A DNA stretch of 64,000 nt from Solibacillus merdavium (GTDB lineage Bacteria; Bacillota; Bacilli; Bacillales_A; Planococcaceae). Positions within the stretch are counted from its first letter, which is position 1. The number at the start of each line of letters is the position of its first letter. Shown piece by piece: positions 20,776 through 28,049 of this stretch. The position numbers were made by a program, and so were the translations under genes. The stretch lies in assembly GCF_014836935.1 (NCBI RefSeq), contig NZ_JACSPW010000008.1:108387-172386 (forward strand). Direction: 5' to 3'. Under the pieces are notes generated by a model. It ran no database searches. It saw only the letters and a list, made by a program, of their open reading frames with translations, and was not told the origin of the DNA.

Positions 20776-21149
20776 TTATTTTCCTCCTTAATTTGCATTG
20801 GTACAACTTGAATACGATGCGCCGGAATTTGAAGAACATGCCCTACCGTTTCCTTTAGCATGATTTTCACATCGGCCCTGTTTGCTCCTTGTGCCACAAT
20901 AATGACACCTGATAGTTGTTCTTGTTGTGTCACAGCTAAAAACTGTTGTTCCCTTTGTTGATCATAGTGAAAATATACCTGTACTTGTCCGACTGAATGA
21001 ATCTCACTTAATAAATTTGCAAGCTGTTCTTCATTTGAGCGATTTTTTTCCCCTTTCTCTGATTGTGGTAGAAGAAAGAATAAACTAAGAATAAATACAA
21101 CGGCAATAAAGATTAAAACGATAGGACGATTCGCTTGTTTCTTTTCCAC
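20772..21149 (-). CDS. spoIIIAG: Stage III sporulation protein AG, short form
   Basis: 125 residues, against about 229 in B. subtilis. One membrane helix (residues 9-28) is followed by EEQLANLLSEIHSVGQVQVYF, then almost directly by LSGVIIVAQGANRADVKIMLKETVGHVLQIPAHRIQVVPM, the second half of the ring-building motif. The long central insertion that forms the beta-triangle of the B. subtilis ring is absent. The start GTG has no close Shine-Dalgarno (AAGGGGG lies 16 nt upstream), so the start is uncertain. There is an in-frame stop further upstream. Confidence 0.85.
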   Translation of the reverse strand: MEKKQANRPIVLIFIAVVFILSLFFLLPQSEKGEKNRSNEEQLANLLSEIHSVGQVQVYFHYDQQREQQFLAVTQQEQLSGVIIVAQGANRADVKIMLKETVGHVLQIPAHRIQVVPMQIKEENK

Positions 21150-21215
21150 ATTATTAAGCGTATGCGCCCCCTTCTCTACTAGAATTCAAAATAATGTATG
21201 AACGAAAGAACACGG

Positions 21216-21350
21216 TTATGCAAAGAATGAAAGAATTGTGCTTGTAACAAATAAATATAGGGCAAGCTTCACATAGACGTGCCACTGCTTTTCATCTGCA
21301 AACACAAGCAAACTGCTCCCCAGCAAAATAAATAGAAATAATTGAATCAC
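21216..21350 (-). CDS. 44-residue SpoIIIAF remnant (two membrane helices)
   Basis: A micro-ORF in the position of spoIIIAF, between AE and AG. It starts at GTG 21350 with an ideal AGGAGG six nt upstream, and its GTGA overlaps the spoIIIAE stop. The 44 residues form two membrane helices (QLFLFILLGSSLLVF and VKLALYLFVTSTILSFF) joined by a short DEKQWHVY loop. This matches the topology of the first ~50 residues of SpoIIIAF only; the ~150-residue soluble ring-building domain of B. subtilis AF is missing. The good initiation signal suggests it is made, not decayed. A longer frame reaches 21440 but lies inside spoIIIAE and lacks a ribosome site. Confidence 0.65.
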   Translation of the reverse strand: MIQLFLFILLGSSLLVFADEKQWHVYVKLALYLFVTSTILSFFA

Positions 21351-22258
21351 GTTTTTCCTCCTATGGACATCTGCATAAAGAAAATAAATAATAGCACGAT
21401 AAACATAATCGCAAAGCCGAGTAAAAAAGCGACTGCGCATAAAACAAACAGCGTCTTCCCGACATCATCAAACAAACTGCTTAAGCGCATATTCGTAAAA
21501 GGCTCGGTAACTGCACCCATGATTTTAAAAAGCAAGGCATGTAAGAGCAATACAGTTGCAGGATAAAAGGCCGCCCCCCAAACGATTGTTAAAAAGGATA
21601 ATCCAATAAAAGTCGAAACAGTTGATTGGGTTTTTTGGAAAAAGGACAATCCTTCAACAATCAGACTTCCGATTAACGGAATGTTTTGTTCTATTAGTTT
21701 TTTTATAGGAGATTTCAATGCATCGTTTAATTGGATAAATGCAATACCGGATAATGTAAGAATAGATGTGAGAGCCACAACAGAAGCAATCATGACGCTC
21801 AATATGGAAGAGCGAATAAGGTCTGCAGCTTTAGTAAAGGAAATTGCAGGATATATTTTCGTACATACATCGAAAACTAAGGCGAGGACAAGGGCTGGTA
21901 TTAATATGTTCGTACTGACAAATAAAATAACTTGAACAAATATAATGATAATAGGATTCCAGGCGATTGCTGTAAAAACAGTTTGAATTGTCAACAGCAT
22001 GAACGTCATAATCGGTAATATAGCCATGAAAAAATTTTGAAGCAATGCAATCAACTCATATAATACGACAAAAGCATCGACTACATTTTGTGCAAATACA
22101 ACGATGAAAAGCAGTATAAATAGCTGTTCTATTAACACGGCTTCACTCGGTACTAAGGCAATTAACAGCAAATACAATAAAATGTAGATTGCAACGAGCA
22201 ATAATGAAAATAACAAAGATTGAAACGGCTCTGTAAAGATTGAAAAGAACGTCTCCAT
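21347..22258 (-). CDS. spoIIIAE: Stage III sporulation protein AE, short form
   Basis: 303-residue polytopic membrane protein with roughly 7-8 helices, compared with about 399 residues in B. subtilis. The missing part is the N-terminal exported region. Recognisable family segments are IPALVLALVFDVCTKIYP, LTLSGIAFIQLNDALKSPIKKL and FQKTQSTVSTFIGLSFLTIVWG. It is part of the mother-cell membrane SpoIIIA machinery. Start and stop overlap its neighbours AD and AF, so translation is coupled. Confidence 0.88.
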   Translation of the reverse strand: METFFSIFTEPFQSLLFSLLLVAIYILLYLLLIALVPSEAVLIEQLFILLFIVVFAQNVVDAFVVLYELIALLQNFFMAILPIMTFMLLTIQTVFTAIAWNPIIIIFVQVILFVSTNILIPALVLALVFDVCTKIYPAISFTKAADLIRSSILSVMIASVVALTSILTLSGIAFIQLNDALKSPIKKLIEQNIPLIGSLIVEGLSFFQKTQSTVSTFIGLSFLTIVWGAAFYPATVLLLHALLFKIMGAVTEPFTNMRLSSLFDDVGKTLFVLCAVAFLLGFAIMFIVLLFIFFMQMSIGGKT

Positions 22259-22635
22259 TACTGTAGCCTTTCTAATAGTTGGATTAACACCTGAAACTTA
22301 GGTTGCAATAGATTGATCCAATATAAAACTGCTGTCATACGTATGGACAATGTAACCAGCGTCGCAAATGCATCATACTCATATTGCTCCAATAGCTGGC
22401 AGATCAACTCATTCATTAGGAAAAGCAATGCCGTAAACAATAGCCCCTTACTATATGGAACACTGTTAAAAATAACGGCCAGTCGCTGCCAAAGTGGAAT
22501 TAATTGTTCGCGAATAATAAATTGGAAAAAAATAAAAAAAGCGATGACGACAATAATCGAGTGCAACTTGTCCATTGTCTGTTTTAAAAATAAAAACAGA
22601 ACTAAGTAAATGACACTAGCAAATAAGGCAATCAT
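22258..22635 (-). CDS. spoIIIAD: Stage III sporulation protein AD
   Basis: 125-residue membrane protein with four predicted helices (residues 2-15, 25-43, 60-78, 93-112). Size, position and helical pattern fit SpoIIIAD of the feeding-tube complex. The sequence itself is weakly conserved, and the call leans on the order AC-AD-AE. It is 4 nt after spoIIIAC and overlaps spoIIIAE by one base. Confidence 0.85.
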   Translation of the reverse strand: MIALFASVIYLVLFLFLKQTMDKLHSIIVVIAFFIFFQFIIREQLIPLWQRLAVIFNSVPYSKGLLFTALLFLMNELICQLLEQYEYDAFATLVTLSIRMTAVLYWINLLQPKFQVLIQLLERLQ

Positions 22636-22639
22636 TTAG

Positions 22640-22846
22640 CTAGACTGCTGTCAACCATTGAAAAAATATGACAATCTCTTGAAAGAACAAGCGCAAAAAT
22701 CGGATTAATTCAATCGTCATATATAAATACGCAATAAAGAATAAGAAAAATGAAAACTCTTTTTTTCCTAAATGTTCGAAAAATAAATGAAGAAGTGCAA
22801 TAATCAACCCAACCCCTGCAACACGAAGCACATCTTGTAATTCCAA
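22640..22846 (-). CDS. spoIIIAC: Stage III sporulation protein AC
   Basis: 68-residue two-helix membrane protein (VGLIIALLHLFFEHLGKKEFSFFLFFIAYLYM), the same length as B. subtilis SpoIIIAC, with the conserved HLGKKE turn. The start is TTG, six nt after an excellent AAGGAGGG site. It is the first gene of the local spoIIIA unit. spoIIIAA and spoIIIAB, which precede it in B. subtilis, are not in this window, and a terminator plus a nitronate monooxygenase gene occupy that place. Confidence 0.88.
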   Translation of the reverse strand: MELQDVLRVAGVGLIIALLHLFFEHLGKKEFSFFLFFIAYLYMTIELIRFLRLFFQEIVIFFQWLTAV

Positions 22847-22869
22847 TAAAGCCCTCCTTCCTTAACGAA

Positions 22870-22897
22870 ACTATATGCAATTCATAACGAAATAAGC
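22870..22897 (-). promoter_or_regulatory. Possible sigma-E promoter of the spoIIIA unit
   Basis: Minus strand: GCTTATT (22897-22891) and CATATAGT (22877-22870) with a 13-nt gap resemble the sigma-E -35/-10 pattern (ATA...CATAnnnT), 24 nt upstream of the spoIIIAC TTG. The -35 match is poor. It is listed because the unit must be transcribed from between the upstream terminator and spoIIIAC. Confidence 0.25.
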
Positions 22898-22898
22898 A

Positions 22899-22940
22899 CA
22901 AAAAATACCGATGAGAAAGTTTTTATCCTTCCTCATCGGT
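22899..22940 (-). terminator. Terminator after the nitronate monooxygenase gene
   Basis: Minus-strand hairpin with a perfect 9-bp ACCGATGAG/CTCATCGGT stem, a 16-base loop and an ATTTTTT tail, 10 nt after the stop codon. It separates this gene from spoIIIAC. Confidence 0.8.
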
Positions 22941-22950
22941 GATTTTTCCA

Positions 22951-23955
22951 TTAATGATATAACTGCCCGATAATCTCTTTTATCGATCCTTCTTTAGCCA
23001 AATAGCTATTTTCCCCCATCCATAAGGACATGTATTCGGGCTTATTTTGATTAGCACTCTCTTTCCGAATATGTAATGTTAAATAATGCTGGATTGGATA
23101 AGGTGCAACTATAGCATCCTTTAACTGCTCGGTAAATTTATTTTTAAGACCACGTGCATATTTTCCTGTAAATGCCTTAGTCAATGTTGTGGACTCTTGT
23201 GGAGAATTCAAAATGGCATTTTTGTGGGGTTTTGCAGCACCACACTCATGGGCCGTCAATAATACCGTTCCAACTTGTACAAATGAGGCCCCTATTTCAA
23301 GCATGCTGTTTACATGCTTTTTTGTCATTATGCCCCCTGCAGCAATAATCGGAATCGATACTTTTTCCCGTACAGTCATCACTAAATCCGCTGTAGCAAT
23401 TAGTTCGATAGGCTCGGTAAATGAACCTCGGTGACCGCCTGCTTCCCGGCCCTGTAAAACAACTGCATCTAGCCCTGCCTTTTCAACCGCAATAGCTTCT
23501 TCGATTGTTGTTGCTGTGCCAATCAAATACACATCATGCGACTTCAATTTCATAATGGTATCTTCGTCGGGAATGCCAAATGTAAACGATACTATATTTA
23601 CACCTTCATCAATAATTGCTTGAACTTGCCCATCGAAAACTTCTGTCGATATAACGCGTTGTATATTTGGTATTCCCAGTTCATCATAAATCGGCTGTAA
23701 CGCCGAACGTGCATCTTGAAGGACAGTAACATCAATTCCAGGCTCCTCCTGAATGAACAAATTTACACTAAATGGCTTATTCGTTATTGATTTAACTTTT
23801 TTAATGAATTCCTTCGTCTCATCGCCATTTAAATAGCCTGCTCCAATCGAACCTAATACTCCCACTTCACAACAAGCCGCCACAAATTCAGGAGTTGTAA
23901 TACCTGCCATCGGTGCTTGAATTATTGGCTTTTCAATCGAAAACTTTGATTTCAT
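22951..23955 (-). CDS. Nitronate monooxygenase/FabK-like flavoprotein
   Basis: 334-residue TIM-barrel flavin enzyme of the NMO/2-nitropropane dioxygenase and FabK superfamily. Seen are PIIQAPMAGITTPEFVAACC at the N terminus, the FMN-phosphate region VLQGREAGGHRG, IPIIAAGGIMTKKHV and ASFVQVGTVLLTAHECGA. Members oxidise alkyl nitronates such as propionate 3-nitronate; a FabK-type enoyl-ACP reductase role is the alternative. It sits where spoIIIAA-AB would be expected, downstream of the efp terminator. Confidence 0.85.
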   Translation of the reverse strand: MKSKFSIEKPIIQAPMAGITTPEFVAACCEVGVLGSIGAGYLNGDETKEFIKKVKSITNKPFSVNLFIQEEPGIDVTVLQDARSALQPIYDELGIPNIQRVISTEVFDGQVQAIIDEGVNIVSFTFGIPDEDTIMKLKSHDVYLIGTATTIEEAIAVEKAGLDAVVLQGREAGGHRGSFTEPIELIATADLVMTVREKVSIPIIAAGGIMTKKHVNSMLEIGASFVQVGTVLLTAHECGAAKPHKNAILNSPQESTTLTKAFTGKYARGLKNKFTEQLKDAIVAPYPIQHYLTLHIRKESANQNKPEYMSLWMGENSYLAKEGSIKEIIGQLYH

Positions 23956-24063
23956 AGTCGTTCCACTCCTTTCTTTAATTATACTAACCTAACCCTTAAT
24001 TATCTATAATTTCTAGTGAATGGAAGGTGTATGTATATTCCCTATAATATAGATTGTCACAAT

Positions 24064-24100
24064 AAAAATAGGGATACCGCAAGAAATGCAGTATCCCTAT
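24064..24100 (-). terminator. Terminator after efp
   Basis: 13-bp hairpin (ATAGGGATACTGC with GCGGTATCCCTAT, one wobble) followed by TTTTTATT on the minus strand, 34 nt after the efp stop. Confidence 0.8.
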
Positions 24101-24134
24101 CTTTTAAATGCAGGAATTCACTTATACGTACAGA

Positions 24135-24692
24135 TTATGCACGTGAAACGTAAGAACCTTCAGTTGTGTTGATGATTAGTTTGTCACCTTGGTTAACGAA
24201 GAATGGTACGTTTACCATTAAGCCTGTTTCCATTTTAGCTGGTTTAGTACCGCCTGAAGCTGTATCGCCTTTAATACCCGGCTCTGTTTCAGCTACTTCT
24301 AAAATAACTGTATTCGGTAATTCGATACCGATTAGCTCACCTTGATAAGATTGGATATGAAGCTCCATATTTTCTAATAAGTAGAATAACTCTTCTTTAA
24401 TTTGTGCTTCAGATAAAGTAGTTTGATCGTAAGACTCCATGTCCATGAATACGTGCTCGTCACCTTGTGCATATAAATATTGCATTTTGCGGTTTTCGAT
24501 CATCGCTTTTTCTACTTTTTCACCAGCACGGAATGTTTTTTCTGTTACGTTACCATTACGTAAGTTACGTAATTTAGAACGCACGAATGCAGCACCTTTA
24601 CCTGGTTTTACGTGTTGGAATTCAAGTACGCGGAATAAGTTACCGTCAACGATAATTGTTAGACCTGTACGGAAATCGTTTACTGAGATCAT
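24135..24692 (-). CDS. efp: Translation elongation factor P
   Basis: 185-residue, three-domain EF-P that rescues ribosomes stalled at polyproline. Domain I carries the loop [10 protein letters not shown] with Lys32 at its tip, the residue that is 5-aminopentanol-modified in B. subtilis. The C-terminal domain has the signature [19 protein letters not shown]. It is immediately downstream of pepQ (17-nt gap) as in B. subtilis, giving an aroQ-pepQ-efp transcript. Confidence 0.97.
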   Translation of the reverse strand: MISVNDFRTGLTIIVDGNLFRVLEFQHVKPGKGAAFVRSKLRNLRNGNVTEKTFRAGEKVEKAMIENRKMQYLYAQGDEHVFMDMESYDQTTLSEAQIKEELFYLLENMELHIQSYQGELIGIELPNTVILEVAETEPGIKGDTASGGTKPAKMETGLMVNVPFFVNQGDKLIINTTEGSYVSRA

Positions 24693-24709
24693 GAGTTGTT
24701 TCCTCCAAA

Positions 24710-25768
24710 TTATAAAATAATTAATTCTTTTGTCGAATGTGTTAGTACTTCATTACCCGTTTTTGTGATTAAAATATCGTCCTCAATTCGAACGCCACCA
24801 ATTCCAGGAATGTAGACACCCGGTTCAATTGTTACAACCATATTCGGCTCCAGCACAGTTTCAGAACGGAATGATAACCCAGGTCCTTCATGCACTTCCA
24901 AGCCGATACCATGACCTGTTGAATGACCAAATGCACTGCCTAAGCCTTTTGATTTTAAGTAATCACGTGCCACTGCATCTGCTTCGATCCCTGTCATGCC
25001 TGGACCCACTTTTTCAAGTGCCAGAAGCTGAGACTCGAGTACAGCATTGTACATATCTACCAACTTCTCTGAAGGTTGTCCTACAGCGATTGTACGTGTT
25101 ATGTCCGAAATGTATCCATTATAGTAAGCACCAAAATCAAGGGTTACAAAATCGCCCGTTTCAATAATTTTATTTGTCGCTACACCATGTGGCAGTGCTG
25201 AGCGCAATCCACTTGCAACAATAATATCAAAAGAAGAACTTGTAGCACCTTGTTTACGCATGAAAAATTCTAATTCATTCGAAACCTCAAGCTCTGTTAT
25301 ACCAGGCTTGATGAACTTTAAAATATGTGTAAATGCATTATCCGCAATTTCACAAGCAACCTTAATAATATTAATCTCTTCTGCAGTCTTAATCAAGCGA
25401 ATTTTTTCAATTAAGCCTGAAACTGGGATAAAATCGATTTTCACTGCAGATTTATATACTTCATATGTACCAAAATGTATAGCATCCTTTTCAAATGCCA
25501 ATGATTTCACGCCCATTAGCTCTACTTGTTTTGCTACTTCATCAAAAATTGTCCCAGTATGCTGAGCAATTCGAAAATCTTTAATCTGCTCGGAAGCCTG
25601 CTCCGTATATCGGAAATCGGTAATAAATACCGCATCATTTTGCGAGACAATTGCCACTCCTGCAGTCCCAGTAAAACCTGTCATATAGCGACGGTTATAC
25701 TCGTTTGTAATCAATAAAGCATCTACATTATGCTCAATTAAAGCCTGACGTAATTTTGCTAGTTTCAC
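24710..25768 (-). CDS. yqhT: M24 Xaa-Pro peptidase (YqhT)
   Basis: 352-residue creatinase/prolidase-fold metallopeptidase. The N-terminal regulatory domain ([21 protein letters not shown]) precedes the catalytic domain. The five metal ligands are visible in [45 protein letters not shown] and GVRIEDDIL. It cleaves N-terminal residues ahead of proline or Xaa-Pro dipeptides. The efp neighbour is conserved in Bacillales. The protein is cytosolic. Confidence 0.93.
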   Translation of the reverse strand: MKLAKLRQALIEHNVDALLITNEYNRRYMTGFTGTAGVAIVSQNDAVFITDFRYTEQASEQIKDFRIAQHTGTIFDEVAKQVELMGVKSLAFEKDAIHFGTYEVYKSAVKIDFIPVSGLIEKIRLIKTAEEINIIKVACEIADNAFTHILKFIKPGITELEVSNELEFFMRKQGATSSSFDIIVASGLRSALPHGVATNKIIETGDFVTLDFGAYYNGYISDITRTIAVGQPSEKLVDMYNAVLESQLLALEKVGPGMTGIEADAVARDYLKSKGLGSAFGHSTGHGIGLEVHEGPGLSFRSETVLEPNMVVTIEPGVYIPGIGGVRIEDDILITKTGNEVLTHSTKELIIL

Positions 25769-25786
25769 GATTTCTCATTCCCCTTT

Positions 25787-26215
25787 TTATTGTTGTAAAA
25801 ACTTGCGGATGGCCAACTCATAGCCAAATGTACCAAGTCCACAAATTTGCCCTATACATTGTGCCGCCAATTTTGATTCGTGACGGAATGCTTCCCGTGC
25901 ATGAATGTTTGAAATATGCACTTCGATTACCGGTACATGTACAGAAGCAATCGCATCCCGTAGCGCGATACTTGTATGTGTATATGCACCAGGATTAAAA
26001 ACAATGCCATCTATGTCTGTGTCAGCTGCCTCATGGATCCAGTCAATGAGGATCCCTTCATGATTGGACTGGCGAAAGTCGATGGAAGCATTGAACGAAC
26101 TTGCAAGCTTTTCACATTTCACCTTTACATCGTCCAATGTTTCAGCTCCGTAAATTTCCGGCTCACGCTTCCCTAAGCGATTTAAATTTGGACCATTTAA
26201 AATAAGTAGCTTCAT
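25787..26215 (-). CDS. aroQ: Type II 3-dehydroquinate dehydratase
   Basis: 142-residue shikimate-pathway enzyme converting 3-dehydroquinate to 3-dehydroshikimate. The active-site segments are [20 protein letters not shown] (catalytic Tyr), [31 protein letters not shown] and [19 protein letters not shown] (catalytic His). Normal length, typically a dodecamer. First of the aroQ-pepQ-efp set, with an AAAGGGGC ribosome site. Confidence 0.96.
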   Translation of the reverse strand: MKLLILNGPNLNRLGKREPEIYGAETLDDVKVKCEKLASSFNASIDFRQSNHEGILIDWIHEAADTDIDGIVFNPGAYTHTSIALRDAIASVHVPVIEVHISNIHAREAFRHESKLAAQCIGQICGLGTFGYELAIRKFLQQ

Positions 26216-26283
26216 CTATGTGTGCCCCTTTTTTCATACTGACCCTATTTTATCACAGACTTTTCAGACATCAATACTTTCAC

Positions 26284-26691
26284 CTATCGATATATATATA
26301 ACTTCTTATACTGGGCAGTTTCAATAATAAAACGCATTATCGTCAAAACTACTATGATAAAGGGAATCGATAACTTTTTCACCGAAGAAAATTCAATTGG
26401 AAGATCTAAAATCAGCCATTCCAAAATTACTGCAATAACCAGCCCTAAAATTAACGAAAATAAAAAAGGTGGCGCCTTAAACAAAAACTGTGCCAGTAAC
26501 GTAATCACATACGCACATACTGCCAGGATTAAAAACAGAACAGCCCATCGTTCAAAGGCAGTCCATTCAAACCATTCATATTTTTTTAGAAAAGAAACGG
26601 GTTGCCATGGAATAAGACTAAAAAAGTGCAAACCTTTTAAACTGATGGTCATTAAAAGTGCTGCGACTATAGCCGTAATCAATAAATGCAT
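26284..26691 (-). CDS. Four-helix membrane protein in the yqhR position
   Basis: 135 residues from ATG 26691, which follows AGAGGAG at 11 nt. A longer frame to TTG/GTG 26769 has no ribosome site. Four membrane helices are seen (residues 3-18, 48-68, 74-92, 104-122). Position between aroQ and the divergent yqhQ gene matches B. subtilis yqhR, an uncharacterised membrane protein. Sequence similarity could not be checked, so the equivalence is positional. Confidence 0.65.
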   Translation of the reverse strand: MHLLITAIVAALLMTISLKGLHFFSLIPWQPVSFLKKYEWFEWTAFERWAVLFLILAVCAYVITLLAQFLFKAPPFLFSLILGLVIAVILEWLILDLPIEFSSVKKLSIPFIIVVLTIMRFIIETAQYKKLYIYR

Positions 26692-26875
26692 ACAAATCAA
26701 AACTCCTCTTTTTTTTACAGTATTGCCGTTTGTAAAAAAACTATTCGAATCAATAGTGCTTTTCACCAAAATTTAGTACAATATGAAAGTGAAACTTTAA
26801 GATGGATAAGGGTAGATTCCCTTCTATTTTTAAAGTACAAAAATAGAAATATAATTAGAGAGTGGTGTGCTGCAA

Positions 26876-27814
26876 GTGAGTAATAATGCGCCAGTATATG
26901 GTGGGCAAGCACTTTTAGAAGGTGTCATGTTCACCGGGCAAGATCATATGGTAACTGCAATTCGTCGAAATGATGATTCCATTGATTATTTCCACGTTAA
27001 AAAAGAGAAAAAGCCTATATATCAAAAACTGAAAAAAATTCCATTCGTTCGCGGTGTTGTGGCGTTAATCGAATCGGCAGGATTTGGATCTCGGCATTTA
27101 CAGTTTGCTTCAGACCGCTATGAAGTGACACCAGGTGAAGAAGAAGAAAGCGGTGGTGAGGAACCATCGAAGTTAATGATGATTTTAGGCGTAGCCGTTA
27201 TCGGTGTATTATCGTTTCTATTCGGGAAATTTGTCTTTACATTAGTACCGATGTTTCTGGCAGAATTTCTTAAACCATGGTTCCCCGGAAAAACTGTACA
27301 GATTCTTATCGAAACAGGCTTTAAGTTAGTTTTATTATTGGCCTACCTACAAATTATTACGATGACACCTTTAATTAAACGTGTTTTCCAATATCACGGA
27401 GCTGAGCATAAAGTAATTAACTGCTATGAAGCCGGCCTAGAATTGACGGTTGAGAATGTACAAAAGCAATCCCGCCTGCACTATCGTTGTGGCTCAAGCT
27501 TTATTTTATTCACAGTAATTGTCGGCATGTTTACATACTTCTTTGTGCCAGTAGATCCTCTATGGGTACGTCTTGTAAGTCGTATACTATTAATCCCAGT
27601 CGTAATCGGCATCTCATTTGAAGTATTACAAGCAACAAACGCGGTACGTGATATTCCCGGTTTACGTTATTTAGGTTATCCAGGTTTATGGCTGCAGCTT
27701 TTAACGACAAAAGAGCCAAAAGATGAAATGGTTGAAGTTGCCATTGCATCATTCAACAAGCTTCATGAAGTTGAAAAAAATCCGGCTATTGCACAAACTT
27801 TAGTGCATGACTAA
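26876..27814 (+). CDS. yqhQ: DUF1385 membrane protein YqhQ
   Basis: 312-residue DUF1385 protein beginning VSNNAPVYGGQALLEGVMF, the family hallmark. It has PFVRGVVALIES, three or four membrane helices (about 105-130, 150-172, 210-230, 235-255) and the conserved FQYHGAEHKVINCYE and YRCGSSFILF motifs between them. The many His/Cys/Glu residues suggest metal binding, but the function is unknown. GTG 26876 is preferred over GTG 26867 because it has better spacing to AGTGGTG. Divergent from the yqhR-like gene, as in B. subtilis. Confidence 0.9.
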   Translation: MSNNAPVYGGQALLEGVMFTGQDHMVTAIRRNDDSIDYFHVKKEKKPIYQKLKKIPFVRGVVALIESAGFGSRHLQFASDRYEVTPGEEEESGGEEPSKLMMILGVAVIGVLSFLFGKFVFTLVPMFLAEFLKPWFPGKTVQILIETGFKLVLLLAYLQIITMTPLIKRVFQYHGAEHKVINCYEAGLELTVENVQKQSRLHYRCGSSFILFTVIVGMFTYFFVPVDPLWVRLVSRILLIPVVIGISFEVLQATNAVRDIPGLRYLGYPGLWLQLLTTKEPKDEMVEVAIASFNKLHEVEKNPAIAQTLVHD

Positions 27815-27822
27815 GAAAACAG

Positions 27823-27866
27823 GAGTTGATTTGAATGTGAAAGCATTCAGCTCAACTCTTTTTTTC
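27823..27866 (+). terminator. Terminator after yqhQ
   Basis: Plus-strand hairpin GAGTTGA...TCAACTC with an inner GAATG/CATTC helix, followed by eight T residues, 9 nt after the stop codon. Confidence 0.8.
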
Positions 27867-27896
27867 TTTATTATTTAGACTCTCGAAATAATTTTA

Positions 27897-27925
27897 TTGA
27901 GTTCATTTAGATGAAATGGCATAAT
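27897..27925 (+). promoter_or_regulatory. Candidate promoter of the ABC exporter pair
   Basis: TTGAGT (27897-27902) and CATAAT (27920-27925) with a 17-nt spacer. This would leave a leader of about 115 nt before the first exporter gene, in which I see no clear terminator or leader peptide. Confidence 0.4.
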
Positions 27926-28049
27926 AGATATCAAATATGACAGAATTGTTAAAAATCATTTTAAAAGCTTCTGTAATCTAGAGAGCTTGGTTTTTATATA
28001 GGTAAATCAGAAGTTAAAATCTAAAGAATTCAACATGAGAGGTAATCAC

